The position numbers and the translations under genes are program-made. Positions 33,554 through 42,554 of a DNA stretch of 64,000 nucleotides are shown piece by piece; the stretch's first letter is position 1; each line of letters starts with the position of its first letter. Source of the DNA: Devosia faecipullorum (GTDB lineage: Bacteria > Pseudomonadota > Alphaproteobacteria > Rhizobiales > Devosiaceae); NCBI RefSeq assembly GCF_015158295.1, contig NZ_JACDXV010000001.1, forward strand, positions 1 through 64,000. The letters are read 5' to 3'. Below the pieces are notes generated by a model. The model was given only the letters and a program-made list of their open reading frames with translations. It searched no databases and had not been told where the DNA came from.

Positions 33554-35579
33554 GGCCGGCTTCCGCCTGCTCCGGTAACTCGAAAACCGGGCCGCCGGCG
33601 CGAGGAATGAACAAATGATCCCCGCCGATCCAGGCCGGGACATATTTACCGCGATGCAGCCAGAATGTGTCGCCGCAGGTTTGGCGCGCCAATTCAATCA
33701 TGGCGTGCATCTGCGCGACATTGCGGGATGTCATTTCCACCCAGACAAAGCCCCGACCCGTCGAGGGCTGGCGGGTGAAGCGTACGCCCACGCCCTGTCC
33801 GGGCGTGAGACCCATTTCCGGCATTTTCTGCCGGAGCTGGGCGATGAAGGCGCCGGCACAGGAATCGGGCACGCACACTTCCATATTGCGCACCCGCCGG
33901 CGCGCATCGCGAAACAGTTTCCCTACCAATTGCTTGGCCGGAACGCCGGTCCATGGGGCCAGGACCTGTTCGGAGCGACCGACGATGCGCAGCCGGCCGC
34001 GCAGCCGCAAGGACAGGAGCAGTTTCTGCATGGCGGCGGGCGATCCGCGCATCGGTGCAAATGGGCCGCGATCCTTCGGACGGTCATCGGCCAGGGGGTT
34101 GACGTTATAGACCATCATCTCCCGGCTGCGCGGATACCAATGCACAGTGGTGCTGAAATTGGCGAGGTACCCGCCATTTACATAGCCTTCCAGCGCAGTG
34201 TCAGGATGCCATTCGATGACATTGGCCAGCCGATAATTAGACTGGCAGCGGAACGTCACCTCGGTGACGACAATCCCATTGCCCTCCCGCAGGCGATCCC
34301 ATTCCAAGTCGTTTCGCGGGGCATATTTTTCGACGCCGTCCCGGTCCACGTAGCGAATGGCGGTGATCAAGTCATAGACGGCGATGAATTCGCGGCTACT
34401 GCCATGCACTTCGGCGAAAAAACACGCGCCGGCCGAGATGTCGACGAATTCGGGCAATGTCCCCAGCGTCAAATCCTGTGGCGTCAGGAAATCCAGCATG
34501 TCGCGCAGCGTGGTTCCGGCCTTGACCGTCAACAGGCCGTCCCTCAGCCCCACCACGCCGGAATAATGCTCCATCACCAGCTGATCGCTGTTCAGCTTGT
34601 CGTTGAACCACAGGAAATAGCCCCGCCCGATGGCGTGATAGGGCCTGCCGCTGCGCACGACCGCACTGATATCGTCGAGAGATCGGGCCTCGACCACGCG
34701 CGCCGGCGCTTCAAAGAAATCGCCCAGCCTGCGGTTGGTTGCCACGCCGCTGAGGCGCCGCACTTTCTCCGCGTCCACACGCACATTGTGCGCGAAGAAC
34801 CAGAGGGTGGAGGGGATAGCCTTTCCGGCGGCGCCCGACAGCCAGTTCGGCGCAAAGAACATGGGGCGATGCGCCAGTTGCGCCGCGTGGCGGAAATAAT
34901 CGTCCGAGGTGACATCGAGATCGCCCAGATTGACAACCTCGTTCCTGACGTCACGTTCGATCAGCGCCAGCAATTGGTGGCTGAGATCTTCGACATGGAT
35001 GAGGTTGATCGTCCGCCCCTTGAGCCCGAACGGGGCCATGCGCATGGCGGAAACAATGCCGCTGGACCATTGCATGTTCGGACCCATCACCACGGTAGGG
35101 CGAACGATCAGATAATCGATGCCTTTTTCGCGACAGACGGAAATGACCCGTTCTTCCTCGATGAGCTTGAGGCGCGTGTAATTGTCGAGGCCCGGACGGT
35201 CGGCCAGTGCTGCATCTTCACCCTGAACCGGGTTTTGCACGGGATCGAGCGCCGCATAAACGACCTGAGAGCTGAAATAGACGAAAAGCTTGCATGTTTC
35301 AGGCTGGATCAAAGACAGCAGCGTTTCCGTCACGTCGCGGTTGGCGGCGATGAAGTCCTTGCTGCGGGCCTTGGTATTCAGCGCGGCATGGACCACGACA
35401 TCCGCGCCATTCAACGCATCCTTCAGGCCAACGGAATCTGCGAAGCGGACGGCCTCAATATCGGCGGCAAGCTGCTGGGGCAGGGTGCGGTATACCGCGC
35501 TGACCGAATGGCTGGCGGAAAAGGTCTTGAGCAATTGGCGGCCGATCCCGCCTCCCGCACCAACCAGGCATATCTTCAC
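33528..35579 (-). CDS. fusion of NAD-dependent epimerase/dehydratase and FAD-linked oxidoreductase
   Basis: A 683-residue two-domain protein. Residues 1-300 are an extended SDR: LVGAGGGIGRQLL binds NAD(P), YFSSQVVYA and the later YTRLKLIEEE supply the catalytic Ser, Tyr and Lys, and VRPTVVMGP follows. Residues about 300-660 look like a VAO-type FAD oxidoreductase: SGRPYHAIGRG, VKAGTTLRDMLDFL, LPEFVDISAGACFFAEVHGSS, the same order as in DprE1-like and lactone oxidases. The fusion suggests two-step oxidation and reduction, for example epimerisation, of a sugar. It is 68 bp after a GT1 glycosyltransferase gene in the same operon, so a glycolipid product is likely but unproven. Confidence 0.8.
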   Translation of the reverse strand: MKICLVGAGGGIGRQLLKTFSASHSVSAVYRTLPQQLAADIEAVRFADSVGLKDALNGADVVVHAALNTKARSKDFIAANRDVTETLLSLIQPETCKLFVYFSSQVVYAALDPVQNPVQGEDAALADRPGLDNYTRLKLIEEERVISVCREKGIDYLIVRPTVVMGPNMQWSSGIVSAMRMAPFGLKGRTINLIHVEDLSHQLLALIERDVRNEVVNLGDLDVTSDDYFRHAAQLAHRPMFFAPNWLSGAAGKAIPSTLWFFAHNVRVDAEKVRRLSGVATNRRLGDFFEAPARVVEARSLDDISAVVRSGRPYHAIGRGYFLWFNDKLNSDQLVMEHYSGVVGLRDGLLTVKAGTTLRDMLDFLTPQDLTLGTLPEFVDISAGACFFAEVHGSSREFIAVYDLITAIRYVDRDGVEKYAPRNDLEWDRLREGNGIVVTEVTFRCQSNYRLANVIEWHPDTALEGYVNGGYLANFSTTVHWYPRSREMMVYNVNPLADDRPKDRGPFAPMRGSPAAMQKLLLSLRLRGRLRIVGRSEQVLAPWTGVPAKQLVGKLFRDARRRVRNMEVCVPDSCAGAFIAQLRQKMPEMGLTPGQGVGVRFTRQPSTGRGFVWVEMTSRNVAQMHAMIELARQTCGDTFWLHRGKYVPAWIGGDHLFIPRAGGPVFELPEQAEAGLMDATRHS

Positions 35580-35647
35580 CGTCTCATCCCCTTTTAGTCT
35601 TTTTCCGGTCCGCGCTTTCTTCGCAGGCCGCTTCGGCCAGAGCCGGT

Positions 35648-36937
35648 TCAGATGGTAACGGGAAAGCGGCGGGAGCCGGCCTTGGCCGCATCGATCGTCG
35701 CCTCGATGAAATTGACGGCCGTGGTGAGTCCGTCTTCTTCCGACAGCATCTGGCCGATGGATTTGGCGTTTGTTGCCATGGTCTTGTTGGTGGTCAGCTC
35801 ATGCAATGCATCCGCCAGAATATCTGGCGTCAGCGTGCGCAACCGCACCGGGGCAGGACCGCAGCCAAGCGCGCGAACTCTGCGGCCCCAATAGCGCTGG
35901 TCATAGGCCTGCGGCAAGGTGAAAGTCGGCTTGCCAGCGCGCAGTCCGGCGGCCGTCGTGCCCGCCCCGCCGTGATGCACCACCGCGCCAACCAGCGGAA
36001 AGAGCTTGTCGTGCGGGGCTTCCGACACGGCGAATACAGTATCGGGGAGGTCTTCGGCATTGATGCCGCCCCAGCCACGCGAAACGATGGCGCGTCCGCC
36101 CCACTTTTCCAGCGCCGTTTTCAGCAATTGCGTATTGCGCTCCGCCCCGAACGGCATAGAGCCGAAGCCGATATAGACGGGCGGTGGCCCGGCTTCGAGA
36201 AAGCGCTGCAATTCCGGCGAAGGCATCCAATTGGTAGTGTCGTCCAGGAACCAGAATCCGGTTACGACCGCTGTTTGTGGCCAGTCCCGCGGGCGGGGTG
36301 AGACGATGGAGGAGAAATTGTAGAGCGTGGGCAGATTATTGCCGAGGCTGTCCTTGAAAATGCCACCACGCTTGCGCGGTCCCAGCCCCATCAATTCACG
36401 GCGCACCCGGTCGCGCGGCAGGTCATAATAGCCCTGCTGGATATTCATGGCGATATAGCTGAGCTTGTTGAAGGTCGGACCCATATCGGGCACTTCATAG
36501 GCGCAGACCGGAAATTCCCGCGTCGGATTGAGTGGCTGCATGGCGGTCATGATGACCGGGATGTTCAGCGCTTCCGCGATGTCGATGCCGAAGCTGGTAT
36601 TGATGTTGACCACGATGGCGTCGGCGCCCTGGGACATGGCCCAGGAATTGCGCGCCGCCCGCTCCACCAGAGCCTGCCCTTCGCGCAGCAATTGCGGGAA
36701 GTGGTGCAGTTTCATCTGGCTGATCGCGGTATCGAACCGCGATTCCTGCAGCCAGTCCTGCATATTGGTGCCCAGGTTCTTGAACTCGATGCCGTGTGAA
36801 AGAATCAGGTCTTCGAAATCGGCATTGGCGCCCAGCACCACATCATAGCCGTTTTTGCTGAGCTCGATTGCGAGCGCCAGATAGGGTCTCACATCGCCAG
36901 CTGTGCCGATGGTAGCGATCGCGACGCGTTTTCTCAT
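35648..36937 (-). CDS. GT1/GT28-type glycosyltransferase (sterol/glycolipid glucosyltransferase-like)
   Basis: A 429-residue GT-B enzyme. The N-terminus, RVAIATIGTAGDVRPYLALAIEL, is the glycosyltransferase family 28 N-terminal domain found in lipid and natural-product glycosyltransferases. The C-terminal donor site has VYIGFGSMPFG and the signature VVHHGGAGTTAAGLRAGKP (HGGxGT), followed by PQAYDQRYWGRRV. Substrates may be a lipid or polyketide-like acceptor and a nucleotide sugar. The gene leads an operon with the epimerase/oxidase fusion; together they could make a modified glycolipid. Full length. Confidence 0.88.
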   Translation of the reverse strand: MRKRVAIATIGTAGDVRPYLALAIELSKNGYDVVLGANADFEDLILSHGIEFKNLGTNMQDWLQESRFDTAISQMKLHHFPQLLREGQALVERAARNSWAMSQGADAIVVNINTSFGIDIAEALNIPVIMTAMQPLNPTREFPVCAYEVPDMGPTFNKLSYIAMNIQQGYYDLPRDRVRRELMGLGPRKRGGIFKDSLGNNLPTLYNFSSIVSPRPRDWPQTAVVTGFWFLDDTTNWMPSPELQRFLEAGPPPVYIGFGSMPFGAERNTQLLKTALEKWGGRAIVSRGWGGINAEDLPDTVFAVSEAPHDKLFPLVGAVVHHGGAGTTAAGLRAGKPTFTLPQAYDQRYWGRRVRALGCGPAPVRLRTLTPDILADALHELTTNKTMATNAKSIGQMLSEEDGLTTAVNFIEATIDAAKAGSRRFPVTI

Positions 36938-37084
36938 GCACCTTCCCGACGTGATTCAAGCGGTCTCTGCCGGCACACAACATGTAGAGGCGCGTTGGCA
37001 TTTACAAGGCAGCCGGAAGAACATATTAAGTCGGCAGCCGCGCTAGGTCGTGGTACCAGAAGATATTTCTCAAGGGCAAGAGAC
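36938..37084. other. divergent promoter region before the glycosyltransferase gene
   Basis: This gap carries the leftward promoter of the glycosyltransferase-fusion operon. It is more AT-rich than its neighbours around 37015-37080, but no clear -35 and -10 pair can be named. Confidence 0.4.
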
Positions 37085-37180
37085 ATGGCGTCTCCGATCG
37101 CAATTGCAGGGTTTGGAGCATCGCTCGCCGGCAATCCGGCTGTCGCCCGCGCGGTGGCAGCGGCGGCAAACGCCAGCTAG
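37085..37180 (+). CDS. possible 31-residue small protein
   Basis: ATG 37085 opens a short frame, MASPIAIAGFGASLAGNPAV and then an Ala/Arg/Val-rich end, with stop TAG at 37180. CAAGGGCAAGAG before the ATG can act as a ribosome binding site. The peptide is glycine- and alanine-rich and weakly hydrophobic. Two hairpins follow directly. It may be a real small gene, a leader peptide or chance; no homolog is known to me. Confidence 0.3.
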   Translation: MASPIAIAGFGASLAGNPAVARAVAAAANAS

Positions 37181-37256
37181 CTCTTCCCAAGGGCCACGAC
37201 GTGGCCGGGAAGAGCCGAACATCGCTGTGTTGGCCCCCTGGAAGGGGGCGTCTTTA
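37181..37256 (+). terminator. two hairpins between the small frame and the aminotransferase gene
   Basis: Hairpin 1: CTCTTCCC (37181-37188) pairs with GGGAAGAG (37207-37214), with an inner GCCAC-gac-GTGGC. Hairpin 2: GCCCCC (37233-37238), loop tggaa, GGGGGC (37244-37249), followed by gtcttt. The second resembles a weak terminator. Confidence 0.5.
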
Positions 37257-37364
37257 ACCCGCTTAAAACCATAATTCCGCGACAATCGGCGTCTCTTTGG
37301 GAGATGCGGCGCTTTGGGCGCGTCGCGACAAATTCGCGTCCCCACGGGGACTGTTGAGGATATC

Positions 37365-38588
37365 ATGAGCAACGACTTCCACCGCATCCGTCGTCTTCCC
37401 CCTTACGTTTTCGCCCATATCGATCCGATCAAGGCCCGGCTGCGTGCCGATGGCGTGGACATTATCGACCTGGGCATGGGCAATCCCGACATGCCGACGC
37501 CGCAGCATATCGTCGAAAAGTTGCAGGAGACGGTGAAGGACGGGCGTACCCATCGCTATTCCACTTCGCGCGGCATTCCCGGGCTCCGTAAAGCCCAGGC
37601 CAGCTATTATGGCCGCCGCTTCGGCGTGAAGCTCAATCCCGATACCCAGGTCGTGGCGACCCTCGGCTCCAAGGAAGGCTTTGCCAATATGGCCTCGGCC
37701 ATTACTGCGCCGGGTGACGTGGTGCTGGTGCCCAACCCGACTTATCCGATCCATTCCTTCGGCTTCATCATGTCGGGCGGCGTGGTTCGCTCCATGCCGG
37801 CCGATCCGAATGAGGATTTCATGCGCTCGCTGGACCGTGCCGTGCGGCACTCGATCCCCAAGCCGATCGCATTGGTGCTGAACTATCCCGCCAATCCTAC
37901 TGCCTACACCGCCGACCTCGATTTTTATGCCGAAGTGGTCAAGTATTGTAAGGCGCACGACATCTTTATCCTCTCCGATCTTGCTTACTCGGAGATCTAC
38001 TTCGATGAGGACGTACCTCCGCCTTCCGTGCTCCAGGTGCCCGGAGCCATCGACATCACCGTGGAATTCACCTCGATGTCGAAGACCTATTCCATGCCCG
38101 GCTGGCGCGTCGGTTTTGCCGTGGGCAATGAACGGCTGATCGCGGCTCTGGCGCGCGTCAAATCCTATCTCGACTATGGCGCCTTCACGCCCATCCAGGT
38201 GGCCGCCGTCGCCGCGCTCAACGGCTCGGATGACGTCATCGCCGAAGTGCGCCAGATTTATAAGCAGCGCCGCGACGTCATGGTGGAAAGCTTCGGCCGC
38301 GCCGGATGGGATATTCCCGTTCCCAAGGCCACGATGTTCGCCTGGGCGCCCATTCCTGCCGAGTATGCCCATATGGGTTCGCTCGAATTCGCCAAGCTGC
38401 TGATTCAGGAGACCGGCGTCGGCGTCGCGCCTGGCGTGGGTTTCGGCGAATATGGCGATCAATATATTCGCCTGGCCTTCGTGGAAAATGAACACCGCAT
38501 CCGTCAGGCTGCGCGGAACATCAAGAAGTTCCTCGGAGGCAAAGCCACGCAGGGCAATGTCGTGCCGCTGGCCAGCGGCACGAAGTAG
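37365..38588 (+). CDS. class I/II aminotransferase, AlaC-like
   Basis: A 407-residue PLP enzyme, likely glutamate-pyruvate (alanine) transaminase. Features: IDLGMGNPDMPTPQHIVEKL, substrate-binding RYSTSRGIPGLRKAQ, cofactor phosphate contact ATLGSKEGFANM, VPNPTYPIHSFGF, NYPANPTA (Asn ligand), LSDLAYSEIYFDE (Asp ligand), and SMSKTYSMPGWRVGFAVGN with the Schiff-base lysine. The arrangement fits the AlaC/YfdZ group used for alanine or for diverse amino acids. ATG 37365 has TTGAGGA before it. No gene nearby confirms the substrate. Confidence 0.88.
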   Translation: MSNDFHRIRRLPPYVFAHIDPIKARLRADGVDIIDLGMGNPDMPTPQHIVEKLQETVKDGRTHRYSTSRGIPGLRKAQASYYGRRFGVKLNPDTQVVATLGSKEGFANMASAITAPGDVVLVPNPTYPIHSFGFIMSGGVVRSMPADPNEDFMRSLDRAVRHSIPKPIALVLNYPANPTAYTADLDFYAEVVKYCKAHDIFILSDLAYSEIYFDEDVPPPSVLQVPGAIDITVEFTSMSKTYSMPGWRVGFAVGNERLIAALARVKSYLDYGAFTPIQVAAVAALNGSDDVIAEVRQIYKQRRDVMVESFGRAGWDIPVPKATMFAWAPIPAEYAHMGSLEFAKLLIQETGVGVAPGVGFGEYGDQYIRLAFVENEHRIRQAARNIKKFLGGKATQGNVVPLASGTK

Positions 38589-38657
38589 AATGATGCGCGC
38601 TCGGGAGGCGGCCTTCCGCCTCCCGCCACGCCTTGGGGGCGTGATGTGGATGCAGCG

Positions 38658-39818
38658 ATGAACGCCATCATGCATTGCGGCTATTTCGACCGGAGCGCGT
38701 GCCGATCCTGCACGCTCATGGGCACGTCATACGAGGCCCAGCTTTCCGCCAAGAGTGATCATGCGCAGAGCCTGCTTACCGCCTGGCCCGATGCTGTGTG
38801 GCTGGAACCGATGGCGAGCCGACCCGACGGCTTTCGCAACAAGGCCAAGATGGTGGTCGGCGGCACCTCGGATAATCCCACCCTAGGCATTCTTGATGCT
38901 TCGAGGCGCGGTGTCGACCTCACCCAATGCGGCATCCTTTCACCGGGATTGCGGTCCGCCTTCTCGCCGATTTCCGCTTTCATTTCGCTTGCCCGCTTAG
39001 CCCCCTACGATGTGCCCAACCGCAGCGGTGAGCTCAAATATGTGCTGCTCACCGAATCCCCCGATGGCGAATTGATGCTGCGTTTCGTGCTGCGCTCCAG
39101 CGAGGCGCTGGGCCGCATGCGCAAGAATTTATCAAGCCTGCTGGCGGACCTGCCGCGCCTGTCCGTTGTTACAGCCAACCTGCTGCCCGAACACAAGGCG
39201 GTGCTGGAAGGGGAGGAGGAGATTGCGCTTGGCGGAGCCGAAACGCTTGCGATGCGCCTTGGCGAAGTGGTGTTGCACCTGCGGCCCGCTAGCTTTTTCC
39301 AGACCAATACCGAAATCGCCATCGGGCTTTACACGCAGGCCAAGCATTGGATCGACGAAGTCTCTGCGCAATCGGTTTGGGATCTCTATTGTGGAATCGG
39401 AGGATTTGCCCTGCATGTCGCGGCACCGGGCAGGCGCGTGCATGGCGTCGAGGTGAGCGCCCCAGCCGTCGCATCGGCGCGCCTCAGCGCATCTCAGGCC
39501 GGGATCGACAATGTCAGCTTTGCCGTAGGGGACGCCACCGCGCTGGCTGCTGTTGAGACACCGGATGCGATCATCGTAAACCCGCCTCGGCGCGGTCTGG
39601 GCGAGCGATTGTGCGCAACGCTGGAAGCGTCGGGCGTTCCCACCATCATCTATTCAAGCTGCAACGCCGTCACGCTTGCCCAGGACATTGCCGCCATGCC
39701 TGCCTACGAGCCGCAGCGCATTCGCCTGTTCGACATGTTTCCGCAAACCGATCACTACGAAACCATGGTGTTGCTCAAGCGCCGCAAGGGCGCAGTTCCG
39801 GCGGCAAATAATACATGA
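38658..39818 (+). CDS. rlmC: 23S rRNA (uracil-C5)-methyltransferase RlmC-like
   Basis: A 386-residue SAM-dependent methyltransferase that methylates a uridine of 23S rRNA. The N-terminal iron-sulfur cysteines are seen in CGYFDRSACRSC and a later QCG. The middle block, FRNKAKMVVGG, ELKYVLLTESPDGELMLRFVLRS and RPASFFQTNTEIA, matches E. coli RlmC closely. The SAM-binding part has DLYCGIGGFALH, then VNPPRRGLG, and the catalytic cysteine in YSSCNAVTLAQD. ATG 38658 is used; the ATG at 38670 and a GTG at 38646 are options. It follows the aminotransferase by 69 bp. Confidence 0.9.
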   Translation: MNAIMHCGYFDRSACRSCTLMGTSYEAQLSAKSDHAQSLLTAWPDAVWLEPMASRPDGFRNKAKMVVGGTSDNPTLGILDASRRGVDLTQCGILSPGLRSAFSPISAFISLARLAPYDVPNRSGELKYVLLTESPDGELMLRFVLRSSEALGRMRKNLSSLLADLPRLSVVTANLLPEHKAVLEGEEEIALGGAETLAMRLGEVVLHLRPASFFQTNTEIAIGLYTQAKHWIDEVSAQSVWDLYCGIGGFALHVAAPGRRVHGVEVSAPAVASARLSASQAGIDNVSFAVGDATALAAVETPDAIIVNPPRRGLGERLCATLEASGVPTIIYSSCNAVTLAQDIAAMPAYEPQRIRLFDMFPQTDHYETMVLLKRRKGAVPAANNT

Positions 39819-39830
39819 CAACGTAAATCA
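39816..39830. promoter_or_regulatory. candidate RirA iron-responsive operator (IRO) 1
   Basis: tga-caacgtaaa-tca fits the IRO consensus TGA-N9-TCA known for the iron regulator RirA in Rhizobiales. It overlaps the rlmC stop codon and lies 42 bp before an iron-siderophore binding protein gene. A similar box precedes the second iron locus at 46900. Confidence 0.6.
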
Positions 39831-39871
39831 TCTTTTATAAGGAGAGAGATCTTCACGTAAAAGGTGGTCTG

Positions 39872-40846
39872 ATGTCCTTCCGCTCCCTTCTTCTCTCGGC
39901 ATTGGCCGCTTTCAGCGTCGTCGGCAGCGCCGAGGCGCAGTCCTTTCCCGTAACCATCGATCACGCCTATGGCGAAACCATCATCGAGGCGGAGCCGGTG
40001 CGCATTGTCACTTGGGGCTGGGCCAATGAAGATGCGGCTATCGCCCTTGGAGTGATCCCGGTCGGCATGCCTTTCCAGTCTTATGGCGGTGGCGACAACG
40101 GCATCCACCCCTGGATCGAAGACGCGCTTGCTGCGGCCAGGGCGGAAACACCGGCCATTCTCATCGGCGCCGAGGGGCCGCCGGTCGAACAGATCGCCGC
40201 GCTCCGGCCCGATCTCATCATCGCGGCCTATTCCGGTATTACCGAAGATCAATATGCGATCCTGTCCGGCATCGCGCCGACTATCGCCTATTCGGGTGCG
40301 CCCTGGTCAACGTCCTGGCAAGATCTGACGGCAATTGTCGGCAAGGCGCTGGGCAAAGAGGATGAGGCCAAGACACTGGTTGCGGAAACCACGGCCTGGG
40401 TCACTGCCGAATTCGCCAAATATCCCGAACTGGCGGATGTCACCTTTGCCAGCGCCAATGCCTATGACGGCTCCATGGCGGTTTATGCGCCGCTCGATGC
40501 GCGGATGAAATTCCTAACCGATTTTGGCATGCATCTCGACCCTAGCGTCGCTGCGCTGGCGCCCGATAGCGACGCGTTCTATTATTCGCTGAGCTACGAA
40601 CTTTTTGACCAATTGGAAGCCGACATCTTCGTTACCTATTCTGAAGATCAGGCGGCGCTGGACGCCTGGCTGGAAACGCCTCTGGCCCGGAATTACCCGC
40701 CGATCAAGAACAATGGTCTAGCCGCGCTGGTCGGCACCTCCAATGTCGCAGCTGTTTCCCCGCCATCCATCCTCTCATTGCGCTGGGGTCTTCCTGCCTA
40801 TCTCGACGTTTTGGGCTCGGCAGCAAGGGCGGAAATTAGAGACTGA
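39872..40846 (+). CDS. iron-siderophore ABC transporter substrate-binding protein (orphan)
   Basis: A 324-residue periplasmic binding protein of the FhuD/FecB fold. A signal peptide (FRSLLLSALAAFSVVGSAEA, then QSFP) is followed by IEAEPVRIVTWGWANEDAAIALGV, VEQIAALRPDLIIAAYSGI, and a long linking helix. It would capture a ferric siderophore and hand it to permeases. No permease or ATPase gene follows: the next gene is hom. It probably feeds the importer at 47-51 kb or another one. AGGTGG serves as ribosome binding site. An IRO-type box and a downstream terminator show that it is its own unit. Confidence 0.88.
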   Translation: MSFRSLLLSALAAFSVVGSAEAQSFPVTIDHAYGETIIEAEPVRIVTWGWANEDAAIALGVIPVGMPFQSYGGGDNGIHPWIEDALAAARAETPAILIGAEGPPVEQIAALRPDLIIAAYSGITEDQYAILSGIAPTIAYSGAPWSTSWQDLTAIVGKALGKEDEAKTLVAETTAWVTAEFAKYPELADVTFASANAYDGSMAVYAPLDARMKFLTDFGMHLDPSVAALAPDSDAFYYSLSYELFDQLEADIFVTYSEDQAALDAWLETPLARNYPPIKNNGLAALVGTSNVAAVSPPSILSLRWGLPAYLDVLGSAARAEIRD

Positions 40847-40926
40847 TGGATCAGTGGCTTGTGGCAATCGCCAGGCACGCATTGATCCGAAAACAGCGCC
40901 AAACTCAGCGATATCTGCGCATAAAG

Positions 40927-40953
40927 GGACGGCACATGATGCCGTCCGTCTTT
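40927..40953 (+). terminator. terminator between the iron-binding protein gene and hom
   Basis: Stem GGACGGCA (40927-40934) with TGCCGTCC (40940-40947), loop catga, then gtcttt. It lies 80 bp after the stop of the preceding gene. Confidence 0.65.
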
Positions 40954-41007
40954 CGCGACAAAACTCCTATTGACCTCTAGGCGATTTCCTATGCAGATGG
41001 CGCCACC

Positions 41008-42516
41008 ATGAGCGACATCCAATCTTTCCGCCAAGCCGTCGAATCCTTCATTTCCGCCAGAGGGTGGACCCCCACCCGTTTCGGCCGCATCGTCGCCGGA
41101 GATCCGCTTTTCGTTTTCGATCTGCGTGATGGCCGCGAGCCTCGCACTGAGACTCGGGCCCGCATCCTCAAGGCCATGGCCGATTTCGGCGAAACCGACC
41201 GTCTTGCGCCCCTGCGCATTGGCGTCGCGGGGTTGGGCAATGTCGGCGCCACGCTCGTGCGTATCCTGCAAAAGGACGGCGGCGACCTGAGGAAGAAGCT
41301 GGGGCGCCAGCTGGAAGTGGTGGCAGTGGCGGCGCGGTCGCGGTCACGCGACCGCGGCATCGACATTTCCGGTGTCGAATGGTTTGACGATCCCGTCGCC
41401 CTGGCGAAATGGGACGGCATCGATCTGTTCGTTGAACTGATCGGTGGGGAAGACGGGCCGGCCTTTGCAGCAGTGAAGGCGGCGCTCGAAATCGGCCGTC
41501 CGGTCGTCACGGCCAACAAGGCATTGCTGGCTAAACATGGCGTTGCATTGGCTCGCCTCGCTGAGGAGTCCGGCACGCAGCTCGGTTTCGAAGCGGCCGT
41601 CGCCGGTGGTATTCCCGTCATCAAGACCTTGCGCGAGGGCCTCGGCTCGGCCCGTATCGCCAAGGTTTTCGGCATCATGAACGGCACCTGCAATTACATT
41701 CTGACCCGCATGGGCAATGAAGGCATTTCCTTTGGCGATTGCCTCAAGGATGCGCAGGCGCTCGGCTATGCCGAAGCCGATCCGACCTTCGACGTCGAGG
41801 GTTTCGATACCGCCCACAAGCTCGCCATCCTTGCGACCCTGAGCTTCGGCTACGAAATCGCGCCCGAACGCATGCGCGTTGAAGGCATTTCCTCCATCAC
41901 CCAGCTCGACATTCAGGTCGCTGCGGATCTTGGCTACAAGATCAAGCTGCTGGGCATTGCCGAGCGCGTCGATGGCGGCATCGAGCAGCGCGTCCACCCC
42001 ACTTTCGTGCCCAAGGGCAGCGCCATTGCCGGCGTCGATGGCGTGATGAACGCCGTGGCGCTCGAAACCGACCATGTGCACGAGCTTCTGCTGGCGGGGC
42101 CCGGCGCCGGCGGCCCGCCAACGGCCTCATCGGTGCTGTCCGACATTCTCGACATTGCCCGCGGCACCCGTGTACCGCCATTGGGCGTTCCGAGCGCCGA
42201 ATTGCTGCCCTATATCGAGGCGCCGATGCGCGCCCATGAAGGCGGATTCTACATCCGCCTCAGCGCCAAGGATGTGCCAGGGGCGCTCGCCGCCATCACC
42301 ACCCGGATGGGAGAAAAGTCGATTTCCATCGATTCTGTCATCCAGCGTTCGGATTTGTCTGCCAGGACTTTTTCGCCCGATGGTTCGGCCTCGCGTACCG
42401 TCGTGATGATTACTCAACAGACTTTGGAATCATCGGTGCGCGACGCGCTTGCGGAGATCGCCGCTGACGGGTTCATAGTCGGCGAACCACAATTGATCCG
42501 CATAGAAAAGCTCTGA
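41008..42516 (+). CDS. hom: homoserine dehydrogenase with extra N-terminal domain
   Basis: Reduces aspartate semialdehyde to homoserine for threonine and methionine synthesis. The 502-residue frame holds an extension (residues 1-68), then a normal enzyme: RIGVAGLGNVGATLV binds NAD(P), ELIGG and VVTANKALLAKHG follow, then the active-site block GIMNGTCNYILTRM and DAQALGYAEADPTFDVEG, with a C-terminal ACT domain (residues about 410-500, FYIRLSAKDVPGALAAITTRM). The extension, ESFISARGWTPTRFGRIVAGDP then FDLRDGREPRTETRARI, resembles small helix-turn-helix proteins. An in-frame ATG at 41176 (residue 57) would give the usual length. Confidence 0.93.
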   Translation: MSDIQSFRQAVESFISARGWTPTRFGRIVAGDPLFVFDLRDGREPRTETRARILKAMADFGETDRLAPLRIGVAGLGNVGATLVRILQKDGGDLRKKLGRQLEVVAVAARSRSRDRGIDISGVEWFDDPVALAKWDGIDLFVELIGGEDGPAFAAVKAALEIGRPVVTANKALLAKHGVALARLAEESGTQLGFEAAVAGGIPVIKTLREGLGSARIAKVFGIMNGTCNYILTRMGNEGISFGDCLKDAQALGYAEADPTFDVEGFDTAHKLAILATLSFGYEIAPERMRVEGISSITQLDIQVAADLGYKIKLLGIAERVDGGIEQRVHPTFVPKGSAIAGVDGVMNAVALETDHVHELLLAGPGAGGPPTASSVLSDILDIARGTRVPPLGVPSAELLPYIEAPMRAHEGGFYIRLSAKDVPGALAAITTRMGEKSISIDSVIQRSDLSARTFSPDGSASRTVVMITQQTLESSVRDALAEIAADGFIVGEPQLIRIEKL

Positions 42517-42554
42517 CCCGCCGGGGTCGGTGTCCGCGCCTGGGGGGGAAGGTA

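Noticed and set aside
33615..35597. 660-residue plus-strand frame
   Set aside because: It is antisense to the epimerase/oxidase fusion, which has two recognisable domains.
39872..40846. Assigning a named siderophore to the two iron-binding proteins
   Set aside because: The fold is clear but no residue pattern allows naming ferrichrome, citrate or catechol ligands.
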